From positions 33,752,003 through 33,816,002 of the forward strand of contig NC_067286.1 of assembly GCF_020740795.1 (NCBI RefSeq): a stretch of 64,000 nt of DNA, given 5' to 3'. Of this stretch, positions 33,727 through 46,401 are shown one piece after another. The notes under the pieces were generated by a model that was given only the letters and a program-made list of their open reading frames with translations, ran no database searches and had not been told where the DNA came from. Both the position numbers and the translations under genes were made by a program. This DNA comes from Apus apus. Taxonomy: Eukaryota > Chordata > Aves > Apodiformes > Apodidae. Each line of letters begins with the position of its first letter. Within the stretch, counting starts at the first letter, position 1.

Positions 33727-35174
33727 ATTATGCCTTTTGGGACTATACAGCATGTGTGGTACCTGGAATATTTCAGGCTTTCAGCTCAACTCAGCCACGT
33801 ACACTGAAGCTGATAAAGGAAATGGCATCATAATTGAATTTCTTTGCATAATTTTACATGAGGGAATAAGCAAGGGGACCTAGTGGCAGAATAAATTAGT
33901 ACAGTATCCATTCATTGTTTAAGAAATACAGCAGTACTAATTCTTGCTTAGGTCACATTGAAATTGAGTTTTGATGTCTCTTCTTATTTCTTATTTTTCC
34001 ATGTGAAAGGCCCAGGGTACGAACAGCAATGGTGTCACAGGTCACAAGCTGCATACTTTTCAGGGACTCCCAGTCTTGTAATGCCTGTCTATAGCCAATC
34101 TTACAGTTTTCATAAACAGCAGGTTCATATGTAGTATTTTTTAAACAACGATGAAGAAAACTCTCAACAGCTGAACGTGAAGAAAATATGTTGTGTTAAT
34201 AGTGAACATATTTTTTGTCACTGCATTAAACACAAATTTTTCAAAAGAAAAAAAATTACATTTTCAAATGTATTTTCTTCCCCAAATAATATGAACATTT
34301 TAACATGATACTGCACCAACATGCAGACTAAGCATATTTTTAAGAAACCAGGGTCAGCTCCTAGAACCAGGCACCATGCTACCCTATGGGACCTTCTATC
34401 CACGCCTGCTAACTTCTAATCAGAAACGTCTTGCAGCTGGCTTCATCAGTGAAGGTATTTTAAGGACCCTCATTAACAGACTCTGGTAAGATGAACTTCA
34501 ATATATGGAAACTCCTCAAAAAGCATAATGCTGTCTTTGAAATATTTTAGAGGTCTGCAAAGGTTAAGAGCACAGTTACAATTGAGTGCTGTCTACTCTA
34601 GTGCTGAGTAGACAGGTCAGGAGTGGGAGTAATAGATGGGATGAGAAATAAATAAAGTGCATTGACTGGTAAAACAGAAAGGTAAGTTTATCTGTTGCCC
34701 AGGGAAACGGGCAGGTGGCACAGAGATGTCTGGCAACTTTGTCTAGTTGGAATTAACATGTAAAAAGAGGTTTCCCAGCAGGTTCACAGACCAAGCTCTG
34801 TCACATCATTGGATGGTGATGTAAAACATACAGTGAATCATGTTCCCTACTGAACAGTGCTTGAGCAGATGCCGGACCAAAGTCACATGAATAAAAATTG
34901 TATAAGTAAGAAAGCTGATAAATATGTGATTTTATTTTTTTATTTTTTTTTAAACACAAAACGTGCGCTCTATAAAGCTCACAGAAACATACTCAAAATT
35001 ATGTAGTATTTTTTCTGCCTTACACCTATAGCCATGCCCAACAGTTTTCTTGAAGTAACTTATTTTTACAGTAGCACTATTAGTGTATTTTAATTCTGAA
35101 AGTCTTTTACACACACACACAAAATGTTGATTATGTTATGATAAGAAATTCCTTTTAGATTTAGAGGTTTGCAT
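33727..35174. other. AT-rich non-coding stretch
   Basis: No gene, repeat end or structured element recognised. Confidence 0.5.
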
Positions 35175-35402
35175 TGAACATTCAGAAATTCTTTACTGTT
35201 CGGGTGGTGAGACACTGTAACAGGTTGCCCAGGGAGGTTGGGTCTGCCCCCTCCTTTGAAGTGTTCAATGCCAGGTTGGACGGGGCTTTGAGCAACCTGG
35301 TCAAGTGGGAGGTGTCCCTGCCCATGCAGGGTGGTTGGAACTAGATGACCTTTAAGGTCCTTTTAAACCCAAACCGTTCTATGATTCTATGAATCTATGG
35401 TT
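35175..35402 (+). mobile_element. CR1 LINE 3' end, 5'-truncated
   Basis: A plus-strand CR1 tail of a different subfamily from the large copy. It has 'caggttgcccagggaggttg', 'caatgccaggttggacgggg', 'ctttgagcaacctggtc' and 'aactagatgacctttaaggt', then two to three ATTCTATG octamers with one substituted (ATGAATCTATGG). Only about 230 bases remain. The 'ttgagcaacctggtc' wording is shared with the minus-strand copy at 61318. Confidence 0.93.
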
Positions 35403-38400
35403 CAACATATACAGTATTCAAAAAGCAGATAGGGCTGTGTTTTGCAATAAAGCTAAGGAAAGAGGGAATACAGTAAAACAGAAGCTTCTAACATGCTTTT
35501 CTGAGAGCAAAATTGGTTTTATGTATTAAGACATGCTTATCAATATGATAAAATTAAATGTAGCTTAAATGTAACATTTATCCAAAATACTGTAGCATAA
35601 TTATAGAAATAAAGAAAAAAAATAGAATACATCAATGTAACTGGCTTTCTTACTTTATACTTTATATTAATGACTTAAAGTACAAAAATATGGCATTTAT
35701 ACCAAAATCACCACATTTTTTAATTTGGTCTTTCAAAGGCAATTTCATTTTTAGATGAACTTTTTAAAATGGCTTTTATAGCTGCAAAGTCACAGACTAC
35801 TGCCATTCATCTGATGGAAGCACCCTACTTTCACAACTCTCTGAACCATAAAGTCAAAGCCATGTGGGTGTCATAATTTCAGAGTAGCAAGCCAGGCATA
35901 AGCTTTTACACAATTGAAGTGTAACAGGTTTCATGTGATCTGAGACACCACAAGTTAGTTGGAAACAGAACCTAAAAGTTTGGAGATAGTGAACACAGAA
36001 ATACATTGTGCTAGAGACCTGGTAAAATGTATCTGTATGTAAATTTTATGGCTACTTTTCTCGTGACAGTAACAGCAACAATATGCCTGTTAAAAATAAA
36101 TTAAACAATGAAATTATGAGAATCTGTGTGTTTGCCTGCTTTCCTTAAGACAACAGGTTATATCATAGGGGAGTACTGTGGCATGCAAAAGAAGGGAAAT
36201 AGTTCACAGGTTAAATTCAGCTGAAAGGATGGCTAAAGGTCTGTGAGCAATTGGTTCCTGACATTTCTGCATGTAATTACAATTTGTCTGTTTTAGACAG
36301 ACACCTATCTCTCTGTTTTTACATTCAGTCACTCCATTTGCATGCACACTTATGGTAATTGCAAGTGTAAATGTAGTGGGGAAATTGACCTCAGGCCTTG
36401 ATTGTTTTTTTAGATGTGGTCCACATTTATAAAAGCACAGTTAGATTTACTACTCCAAAATTCTGTTCCTCATAAATATCAGTATGTATCAGGGTTATTA
36501 TTTTGTTTCCAAATATTCAGAAGTGAAGGAAAGGAGAAGGAGAGAACAGCTGTAAGTAAGAATAAAGACATGTTTAAAGGACCAGGCAGAGCTTAGGATA
36601 AAAAATACAGTGACAATATTGTGATTTACAGATCAAATATTCCAGCCAGAAGCTGTGTAGGAAAGCAAGATACAGCACTGTTCCAAATAACAGGATATCT
36701 CTTCAGCTGATGCAATTCAGCAAAGATTCATGGGAAACAATGAAACTACACTGATTTACACTGGCTTGAGATCTTGCTCAATATGTTTATAATTTAATCA
36801 CTCAATATTAATCTAAAAATCAGAAAAATAACAACTTGTCATTTATTTAATGCCAGCATGATGGAAGGTTAAACTAAATAGAAAAGCCCATAGCAAATAG
36901 CAGGGACATTCTAAGGTCACCAAATGAAGGCTGTCATTTTTGTATTCAGGCCAATGATAAAAGAGTTTTTAAATGTTTGGACATTCAATCTATGTAGTGC
37001 CACAACCTGAACATACCCCTTTGCCAAACACGGGCTCAGTAAATCCTCTAGGAATGTTGTTTACCTCTGAATAAATCAAATTTGACAGAGTAGGGTAACT
37101 TTACAGATTCATTTTTCAATCACAAGTGATTGATACTTTTTACAGAAAGCGAGCTACAAAATTCTTGCTGCATTACTGACTATTGGAAGTCATATTGTTC
37201 CTGGGTGTCATATGGAAATCCAAGCCATTTTTCAAGTACTTTGTTTCACAGTCATCCACACTCTCAACGAGGACATTGCAGTGAGTGTACCTCAAACGCA
37301 GATCACCCAGCAGAGATAGTTTATCAATTATTTTAAGTCAGTTTCTGTTTCCCAGAGGCTGAACATACTGTACTGTGCATTTTTCAGCATTGGTTCAATG
37401 CTAAATTTGTAAATCCATTAGGTAGGCTTATGTGACACAACAATAAAGAACAAGCTGATAAAAGAAACTAAACAAAAGCTGAGGTATAGAAAGCTTTATT
37501 GTTGATTAAAAAGAAATAATAACAGAAAATAGGAAGGGGAGTTAGAAGCGATTTTTAGAATTTAATTTAAAAAAACCTTTTTTTGCAAAGGCCAGAAATA
37601 AAAAAGAACTTAATTTTTAAATTTGTATATATTTCTTATTCCCTTAAGTAAAAGAGAAATATGCATGTAAAAACTTCTGATGCCAGCAACAGTATTCATA
37701 CATTACATTAATTGTTTGTCCAATTGAATATGCTCTTTTGGTTAGTATCTGCTTAATGATTGTATATAATACTACTCAGGCTATCTGATATGGGTGCCTA
37801 TGGAAAAATGATTCTAATTCACTTTTATCATTATAATGACCTTGATCCATGACAGGACTGAATTAAATATCAGTGAGAATTTAGACAGTTCACTGTTCTC
37901 AGGTTTATGCCACTTAGCATTCAGTGTTTAACTGGAGTACCTAAGTTAGGTGGATGGATTTAGATGCACATTTGTCCTGAGACTCTCCATACTGTCAATG
38001 AAGACTGATAGGCACTGCCAAAAGGCAATTCACGTCTCTGATGAATGGAATTACCCTTTGGGGTGCCTGCTGCCTCCATTTTCCACAGCACGTAGGGTAA
38101 ATGTGCTTGTACTCAGTGCTTCAACTGAGTACTTAACAGTTATCTTGGGGTGTATATTATAAATACATTCTGGGGAAACACGAATTCTCAAATTAGTAAT
38201 ATTTAGTATTATAATATTATGTTAGAAAACTAATATTTCCTGACTGAAATATCAACAAGTTGACAAAAAAACCCCAAACAACCAAAATCCAGTGTCCAAA
38301 TCACAGCTTTGCACTCCATTGCCTTAGTGTTTCATTAAAATACAGTCTACAAGTGCTTGAAAATATGCTGTTTGTCAAGCAACACCAGCTGATTTCTGCA

Positions 38401-40786
38401 ATTTATCAATTTAATTTTTATTCTTTTTCAATGTAGTTTATATGTATTGTCATAATAGTCCCAGATATCTTCATTATGGATGGTCAAATAATTTATTTGA
38501 GAACTTTGCTTACTTTTCCCATTCATATATTACAAATAGGCTATTAAGCATCTTATTTTGGGGACTTTAGGAGGTGGCTAGCACTGATAAACACTGAGCA
38601 CTCAGAAGTTGTCCTTCATTTAATACAGCTAAGGTATGCTTTTTTTTTTTTTCTTTAAATTCTAGGTATAAATCCCACTGATGTCAACTAAAGTATGTCT
38701 CCTGACTTGCTGCGCAACACTCCCTCCCTAAGTAACCTACTGGTTGTTGGTTAAACAGTCTCAGGTTAAGAAACTGAACCAAGATATCCACCCCCCGTGG
38801 GCGTGTTGCAACATTGCACTAATGCATTAAGAAATGTCATCTCCTCCATTCTTGCCATTTTTAAAGGAAAAACAATACTGGTTTATGTCTTTCAAAGTAG
38901 AGGCCTGGGCACCTAGCTACAGGAGGGTGTGCAGCAGTGTGGATCTCCAATGAAGTGCCACTCAGCCTTGAAAAGGCAGTCTGAGGTGTGTGACTTCAGC
39001 TTCTCCCCAGCCACAGCTGGATTGAGTGCACTTGTTCAAGGTCTTTGCCCTTTCTGGTAGCACATGTTTTTTGAGGGTCTCATCTGAGTCCTCTTGCAGC
39101 ACCTTTTAGGCACCTCAATTCTACAATTTTCTAGGGTAAACACTTGAACTATGAACTTGAGCTTGGTATCACAGCTCCTAAATTCCTGTTTTTGTACTGA
39201 GCATGAATGAGACTATCAAGATTAGGATTAGCAAATCACTGGGACATTAACTGATGGTGTATGGAAGAGTTCATTATGGAAGCACCACTATTTCCCACTT
39301 TCTCTTAGCATCTCCTCTAGACACTTCTGACACCAGCTGCCAACAGAGAGAAGGTTGTGAATCCAGTCTGCCTGGGTTAGCAAGTAATCAAGCAGAGAAT
39401 GGATCTGTGGAGCAGGACTGTCTGCACCAACAGCACACTATATACACTATATGTGTATCAGGTGAGTTTATATCAGCTATCGCTAGTCTGCTCCCTTGGA
39501 CTTTCTGCTCATTAGTAATCCTAGTGCACTGGGAGCACTGACGGAGCACATCTCTTTTAGCATTCACCTTAAAAGCATACAGCTGGTACACTCAGAAACC
39601 ATGCCAAGATGTGAGTCAAAGCATGATAAGAGAGAGACTGCTGGGATATTCACATGCTCCATATCTAAAACAAACACGAATGTAGACACAGCCAGTGTGA
39701 CCACTTTTCTTTTCTGAAAGGCTTGTGTCTGACAACATATAGATAATTTTGCCTTTTTACTTTCAATATTGGAGTTGCTGTCATACTAGGAGATTATAAA
39801 TTAATGTAGTTTTAATAGATTAAATAGAAAATTTAAAAGATCTGACAATATCTAGCACATATTTTTTTTTTTAATACTTGTGGAAAAAAACAAAAATTAA
39901 GTGCATTTGTGAGAGGTTTTTTTAAACTATTATGGCTACTGCCTTATGCAGTAAATTTATGAACCTATAGTTCAATAGCCCTCTTTCTGTTTTAAAAACC
40001 ATATATGTTCCTATATCGTGATGATACAAAAAGAATATTTGGTACTCTCTTGCTTTTCTATGAAGATTGCTTGTAGAGTTCTCTCTGAGGAATTGCCTTA
40101 AAGGAAGGGGTAAGGGAGTCATAGACAGGGAGTATAAAATGAAAACAGAAAGTAATATGTTTTAAACACAGTATATATATTTAGTACTAGAATGAAACCA
40201 AGTAACTAAGAACACTCTTTTCCACTTTGGAATCCAAAATGATCACTCTGCATTATCATTCCCCCAGTGCTCCAAAAACAAATTCATTCCAGCACACAAT
40301 GATTTTTAATGGCCAAGTGAAGAGACTATGAAAAATGAGCAGTTTCTAATGACACCACCTTAAACAAAGCACAAAGAACACTGCTGCTGAACAGATATTA
40401 GGCCTCAAACAGGAATTTTGTTCCATTTACTCCTGACAATCCAATATTGTTTCAAAATCTGGATTTCAAAATCTGCCATGAAGAATTTTAAGGCACACAA
40501 TTCACATCTGATATTTTGGACATCAATTCTTATTAATCAAATCTATTTTCATCTTGAACATCCAGTTAGGTTTTTCAGCACTGCTGTTCTAGGCACATTA
40601 ATCCAGTGTTCAATGAAGCCTGAAAAGAAAAGCCCTCTCTCTGGTTTTATTTTTATGGAAGGGCAAGGCATCAAATAAGCAAGCAGAGCACAACCCTCAA
40701 AATTACAAAACAGTTTTAGCTCCCATGGTTCTTAAAACGATCTATAGCTAGGGAGTTGGATAGGCATTTTTTTCAGTTTTGGGGAG
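35403..40786. other. Long AT-rich non-coding stretch
   Basis: No gene is supported across more than 5 kb. It includes a piece of an old palindromic repeat at 36699-36777, an A/C-rich tract at 38262-38290 and a T run at 38640. Open frames near 39254-39717 overlap on both strands and show no motif. Confidence 0.5.
36699..36777. repeat. Old palindromic interspersed repeat, most complete copy
   Basis: The left arm (CTTCAGCTGATGCAATTCAG) and the right arm (CTGATTTACACTGGCTTGAG) are imperfect inverted repeats, roughly 13 of 20 positions pairing, separated by about 35 bases. Similar arms occur at 22301-22365 and 52720-52812. I recall such palindromes as widespread in reptilian genomes but cannot name the family. 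Confidence 0.4.
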
Positions 40787-41100
40787 TCACAGAATGGTCA
40801 GGGTTGGAAGGGATCTCTGAAGACCATCTAGTCCAAACCCCCTGCTAGAGCAGGATCACCTACAGTAGATCACACAGGAAAATACCTAGATGGATTTTTA
40901 ATGTCTCCAGAGAAGGAGACTCTGCAGCCTCTCTGGGCAGCCTGCTCCAGTGCTCTGTTACTATCAAAGTAAGGAAGTTTTTCTTTATGTTTAACTTGAA
41001 CCTTCTATGCTCCAGCTTTTGCCCATTGCCCCTTGTCCTGTTATTGGTCACTGTGGAAAAGAGACTGGACCCATCCTTATTTATAAGCATTTATGAGATT
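40787..41100 (-). mobile_element. CR1 LINE 3' end, 5'-truncated
   Basis: A minus-strand CR1 tail. The 3' end is at 40787 (TCACAGAATGG, a decayed octamer), followed by 'gggttggaagggatctctga', 'agaccatctagtccaaaccc', 'ctctgggcagcctgctccag' and the complement of the ORF2 C terminus. On the minus strand, 41090-40860 reads [20 protein letters not shown] and then [18 protein letters not shown], which is the C terminus that the large CR1 has lost. A purine-rich tract adjoins the broken 5' side. Confidence 0.93.
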
Positions 41101-41160
41101 TCACCGGTTGTCCCTACTAGTACACTAAAGGAGGAATACAATACTTTTCAAGGACTTTCA

Positions 41161-41240
41161 AGGAAAGAAAGGCAAAAAAAAAGAAGAAAAAAACAAAAGA
41201 AAAAAAAGAAGAAAAAAAAAAGAAAAAAAAGAGCAAAAGA
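41161..41240 (+). repeat. Purine (A/G)-rich tract
   Basis: About 80 bases, almost entirely A with scattered G and two C, starting roughly 60 bases from the truncated end of the CR1 copy. It yields a spurious Lys/Arg-rich frame. Confidence 0.9.
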
Positions 41241-42601
41241 CCACCAAGTTCCACATACCAGTAAGACAGTATCCATTATATCCATGCAGGGTGTGAGGGT
41301 TGCTGGTTCAAGCTCTCTCAATTAACATTAGGCACTCATTTTCTAGATTATTTCTTTAACTACCCAGCTGTATATATAAGTAGGGTGAAGCTTGTCCAAT
41401 TAGTTCAGTTTTGTAAAATATTAAAGATTCATTATACTGTTGCACCTACATGGAATTTAGGTGACCTAGTCAAACTAACTAAGAAGGTCTTTAATGTAGG
41501 TCTTCCATTTGCTACATTGTGTATTGTTCTAACCTTGCGCTTTTAAAAAAAAAAAAAAAAAAAAAGTTTACTTGAAGGCTGTAATATTAGCAGCTGTCAG
41601 CTTCTATCTAGTAACTCCACTCTTCCCATGTAATGTTTTAGTAAAAGTTGCCATCATCTGTTAACTAATTTAATAGCCAGAACTTTACTGTGCAAGGAAC
41701 TGCAGAAGTTACTACACTTCATAGAAATTTCACTCAGTCTGAACTGCTTTCAGTATAAAAGTGCTGGAGAAAGTGATTACATTTAACAACTGGAGTTAAT
41801 AATGAACAGAAGAGTCAGCTGTTATGACCTACCCATGAATAAACAGTAAACAGGAACCTTTAGTGCAAAGTTCAGAGTTTAATAGACACACAGTAATTAA
41901 GTCCAGCCTGCTCTGCTTTCTACCTAGTATGGGCCACACAACCACATCCAATAACTCATACAACACCTGGTAAGGAATCTGCCCATATTTTTGCTCAAGA
42001 TTCCCGACATGGTTATTTAACCATCCATTTATCTGTTTCTCCAGCTTTCTGCCTATTTTATGGGAACTAACTTTCCCACTCTCTCCCTCTCCCTCACCCT
42101 AAACAGCTGCAGTAGGTAACATGCACTATCATTTTCCTATACTTTTTTTTTTCCTACAAATTATCATAATTAAAATACTGTTACCTGTTTTATCTTCTAT
42201 TTGCAATAATCATACTAAGTAATTATTCTCTTTTGTCCTACTGGAATGACTTTAAGTATCTGGGTATATTGAAATTTTAATCCAGGGTCATAATATCGTC
42301 ATTCCTATGAGGAATTCAGATGTTGAGCAAATGATAAGCAGTACTGATCTGGTGATACAAAGCCTTTCAGACTGAAGCCTTGGCAACAGTCTCATTCCCC
42401 TCAATGTCAATGTAGAGAGGATTTCACCCCTGATGTTAATCTGAAATTTTGTTCAACAGTTGAATTGCTTTGATTGTGAAACAAAAAGGAATTAATAACA
42501 AAGTGACCTGTATTTTAAGATTTCCCATACTTACTGTTTCTACATAGAAAGCAAACACAATCAGTTGAAAGATACTGACAAAAGATAATAACTGAGTGTT
42601 G
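41241..42601. other. AT-rich non-coding stretch with A21 run
   Basis: No gene recognised. A run of 21 A occurs at 41545-41565, with no polyadenylation signal close upstream, so it is not treated as a retroposed tail. Confidence 0.5.
41545..41565 (+). repeat. A21 homopolymer
   Basis: Twenty-one consecutive A residues between TTTT and GTTTACTTG. Confidence 0.95.
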
Positions 42602-42870
42602 CCCAGTGACAGGGCCGGAAGCAATGGGCATGAACTGAAACACAGGAGGTTCTCTCTGAAGATCAGGAAGCAGTTTTTAATGTGAGGGTGCCTGAACACT
42701 GGCACAGGTTGCCCAGTAATTTTGTGGGTGTCTCTCCATGCTTGTAGATATTCAAAAGCTGCCTGGACATGGTCCTCAGTATTCTGTTCCACTTCCCCTT
42801 GCCTGAGAAAGGGGGTTGGACCAAATGACCTCCAGAGGTCCCTTCCAACCTCAGCAATTCTGTGATTCTT
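42602..42870 (+). mobile_element. CR1 LINE 3' end, 5'-truncated
   Basis: A plus-strand CR1 tail with 'gtgagggtgcctgaacactg', 'gcacaggttgcccagtaatt', 'agctgcctggacatggtcct', 'ggggttggaccaaatgacct' and 'ccagaggtcccttccaacct', ending in AATTCTGTGATTCTTA (decayed octamers). It differs clearly from the other copies, so it is an older or different subfamily. Confidence 0.92.
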
Positions 42871-45800
42871 AATACTTGCCCAACAAAATCAGACTACATG
42901 GTCCAAATAAATGTTATTATTATTTTCTTATTGAATACTGTGAACCAAATTTTTACCTTGACATTGCAAAGAAAAGGTGCCTGCAATACAACTACAGAAG
43001 TAGATTAATAAAGCAGTGTAATCACAGCACCCTGCAGTACCTCCTAAGATGTCAAACAACAACGACTATTTTCCTGCAATCCAATTCATAAAAGAATATT
43101 TCCAAAAGATACCATAATTCCATGCATTTGCACAAGTTTCCTGTAGGACAGATTTCCAGTGACTTTAGACAGAGGCTGTAATTATTCATTATATAAAGGC
43201 CCTTTTCAGTGCTCAAGAAAGTGAGAAGCAGCTTTGTACCATCTAGATGACAGTTCAAGATGAGCAATATTAACTTTAAATAGCAAATTAATCTTTTTAT
43301 AGGCCATGCTTAATCCTTGGGCAGAACCTTACAGTTATTAGCACCACCTGGTGCAATATGCATAAAATTCACTGCCACTGTTAAGACAGACCAAAGCTTA
43401 TGCTAGATTTCAATTCCACTTAAGGTTTCAAATAAGGATTTAAATGGGATTTGGGGATGTGGAGTGGCTAAGCTAGTCATTTGTCAGGGTGATGCACTTG
43501 CTGTGAACTAATTGTTTGTGGTTTCTATACCTAAATGTGAAAAATGAATTATCTTTTTAATAATTATATTAATAAATTCTGACTGTACCTATAATTTAAA
43601 ATATAACTTTAATGGAGATGATAGAATATATTTAAAAATCAATTAAAATGAATATTATCTTATCAGGTCACCTGTCTTACATGCCTTTGCTGAATCACAT
43701 GAAACTCAGCTAAAAATACTTCGACATTTTTTGCCAGACACTACAGTGATAAGAATTAAAAGAAAAACCACAAAGAGCAAAGCTTTTCTTCAATGATTTT
43801 TCCACATCTGAGACACCCACAAACATGCAAAACTGAAAAAATGAGATTTTTTTTTTTCATATTGGTTTGGTCAGTTGGTAAAAGGGGTATGGCAGTAAGG
43901 AGAATGTACAGTACCTGTGTTTTGATCTTTCTTAAGGTTGTAATAGAGAGGTTATACATTTCATCTGAGCTGACAGCAGTTTGAAATGTTATAGATAGGC
44001 TTCCTGAGCAGAACCATTATTTACTGTTTGACTGTAATGTCAGTCTTTTTCTGCTTTTTCAATATTGTTTGCACTTTGCCTTCATGAAAAGGGTCTTGAT
44101 TGAACCATACAAGGGGAGATATTTCTATCTTTCTATGGGATCAATGAAGATGTGTTTACAGGTCCAGGACACAGTGTACACATCACAATAATGGATTTTA
44201 GTCTGTTTGTTGACTGAAAGCTCCTTTTCTTTGTAGCTTGTCAATCTTGCATTTATTACTTGATTGCAACATAAAAGGCTATTTGGACAAGCTCTGAAAT
44301 AACAACTGTATCAATCTAACTGAAGTGGTTACCTGCGCTAAGTATGCAGCCTTTAGCAAGATAAATCACTTAAAACTTGAAATAATTCAGGACTTTATTT
44401 GCCTCTCCATCTGTCATGTCTACTGTGTGCAGAGTTTTCTTTAAAATATTTTTATTGAAACCATACTAATCAACATATGATGGCCATGAAATAGTGAAAA
44501 TTAAAACACACACAGTTAACTTCTGTACTTCTGAACATAATCAGAAACCATTTGAACAAATCAGTGCTCCAGCATGCAACTTTTACATCACTGATCTCCT
44601 GTATCCTGCAATGACCAACCCACATTTAGTCAACATAAGTTCTTAACTTCTAGCCCTCAATTTTTTAATGTTGGCCATTACAGGAACATACTCCTTCCTT
44701 ACCCCTCTATGTAGTGACAAACATATGCCTCGAAAAATCTCATTTTACTTATTGAGTCTTAAAAACTACATGCATTTATAATCCAATTAAAAGTGTTCAT
44801 CCCCTAAAACAAAGCACAGCTAAACTGTTTGATTCAATGACCTCCAAGAGCAAACAAACTCCAGAGGATGACAGCATGCAGCATAAACTCTGTCAGAGAG
44901 CTTATGTTGTTGGACAGAAAAAAAATAAAACAAACTACTCTGATTTGTGAATGTTCTAATGACTCCAAGAGGAGTGACACTTCAGGGAGTATGAGCCAAC
45001 AGGGGAAGTTTGCCCTACACTATCACAGAGGTAACTGTGCTGAGCCAGAAAGGCTGCAGGGGCAAACACTGTAATCACAGCAGCAGGAATAGCACTGGCA
45101 GGGACTCAGCAATAGCTGTAATCAGCACTGAATTTTCTTGGTTTTTCTCTCAGTTTTGTGCTACCTAGAGCCAGCAGTGGGAGCACCTGATCCTCCCAAC
45201 TCAACAACTCTCTAGCTCCAAAAGTCCACGGCACATGGCCCATCTGCCATACACAGCAAGATGGCAGAGAAGAAAAACTAGTTTTCTTTTAATGAATGGC
45301 TTTTAATCAGCTTTCATTCCAGCACACTAGCAGACCACTGCAACTCTACAGAACTGAATATGCTTAGCTAGAAAGCCAAACATAATACCAAAGGTGATAT
45401 TGAAAGAAGCACCAATATGAAAATTGATGCAATTCTGAAAAACACCCAACACAAATCATGTCCTCTTAACAAGGTTCAGTCATTTAAAACTGCAGAATAC
45501 TGAGGCATTTTTTTTCTTAGCATAGTGGTAATTTCTAAAATTACCATTGCTAGTAGCAGCTATTTCTCATTCAGAATAGAACAATAGTTGTCTTGCCCTG
45601 CACTCTGTTATTCCCTAGTAGCAAGTACAGCAACAAGAAATGGACAGCAAAAACCTGTTTCAAAAATAATTTCCTATCTGGCAGTGATTAGACTGCTATC
45701 AAGGGAAAATGTTGCAGTCTCAGTGCTATCATACTGGAAAGCTTCACTAGCAGTAACATTTTTAGTAACACAGCTTTTCAAACTAAAATGTAGAAATGTT

Positions 45801-46185
45801 CTTTTTAAATTACATAAGACTGTGCTTGTTCTACTCTCCTTTGTTCATACTCGCTCACAAAAGTCACAAGTAATTAACTTTCATCTGAATGAGTCATGGC
45901 TCTAAAAGCTTGCGCTTTTTAAAAGACCGTGGCAATGGTTCGAAAAGAACTGAGGGGGATCATCATATAACAAATCCAGAAATACTATTTTTACATATGT
46001 TTCATACACTGCCTCTGAGTTGCTTTTGCTCTTTGGCCTTTACATTTCTGTGGCCCAGTAAAATGAGCTTCATACTAGTTTTAAAAAACATTTGTATGGT
46101 TAGTCAGTAATGATAGTCCTGTTGCCTTTGCAGAAGTCAAGAAGAAAACTGAAGACAGCAAATGCTATTGGGAGCAATGAGCAGC
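42871..46185. other. AT-rich non-coding stretch
   Basis: No gene or recognised mobile element. Frames are short and without motifs. Confidence 0.5.
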
Positions 46186-46401
46186 ATTACATATAACAAA
46201 AGACTCTCTGGCCATCTTATGCTATTTTGTGTGTTAACAAACCATAGTCACTTAAAAATTACATATAACAAAAGACTCTCTGGCCATCTTATGCTATTTT
46301 GTGTGTTAACAAACCATAGTCACTTAAAAATTACATATAACAAAAGACTCTCTGGCCATCTTATGCTATTTTGTGTGTTAACAAACCATAGTCACTTAAA
46401 A
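46186..46401. repeat. Perfect 3 x 72-bp tandem repeat
   Basis: Three back-to-back units (46186-46257, 46258-46329, 46330-46401) that I read as identical over all 72 bases. Each starts ATTACATATAACAAAAGACT and ends ATAGTCACTTAAAA. Because 72 is a multiple of three, the unit makes an in-frame 24-residue peptide repeat inside a 100-codon open frame, but that frame lacks any other support. Perfect identity in otherwise unique AT-rich sequence points to a very recent expansion or an assembly artefact. Confidence 0.97.

Noticed and set aside
41161..41325. Lys/Arg-rich frame
   Set aside because: Translation of the A/G-rich tract. Low complexity, not a basic protein.
41521..41570. Retroposed poly(A) tail
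   Set aside because: A21 has no AATAAA or ATTAAA signal near its upstream side and no flanking duplication.
46186..46401. CRISPR-like array
   Set aside because: Direct repeats are contiguous without spacers, and the sequence is avian.
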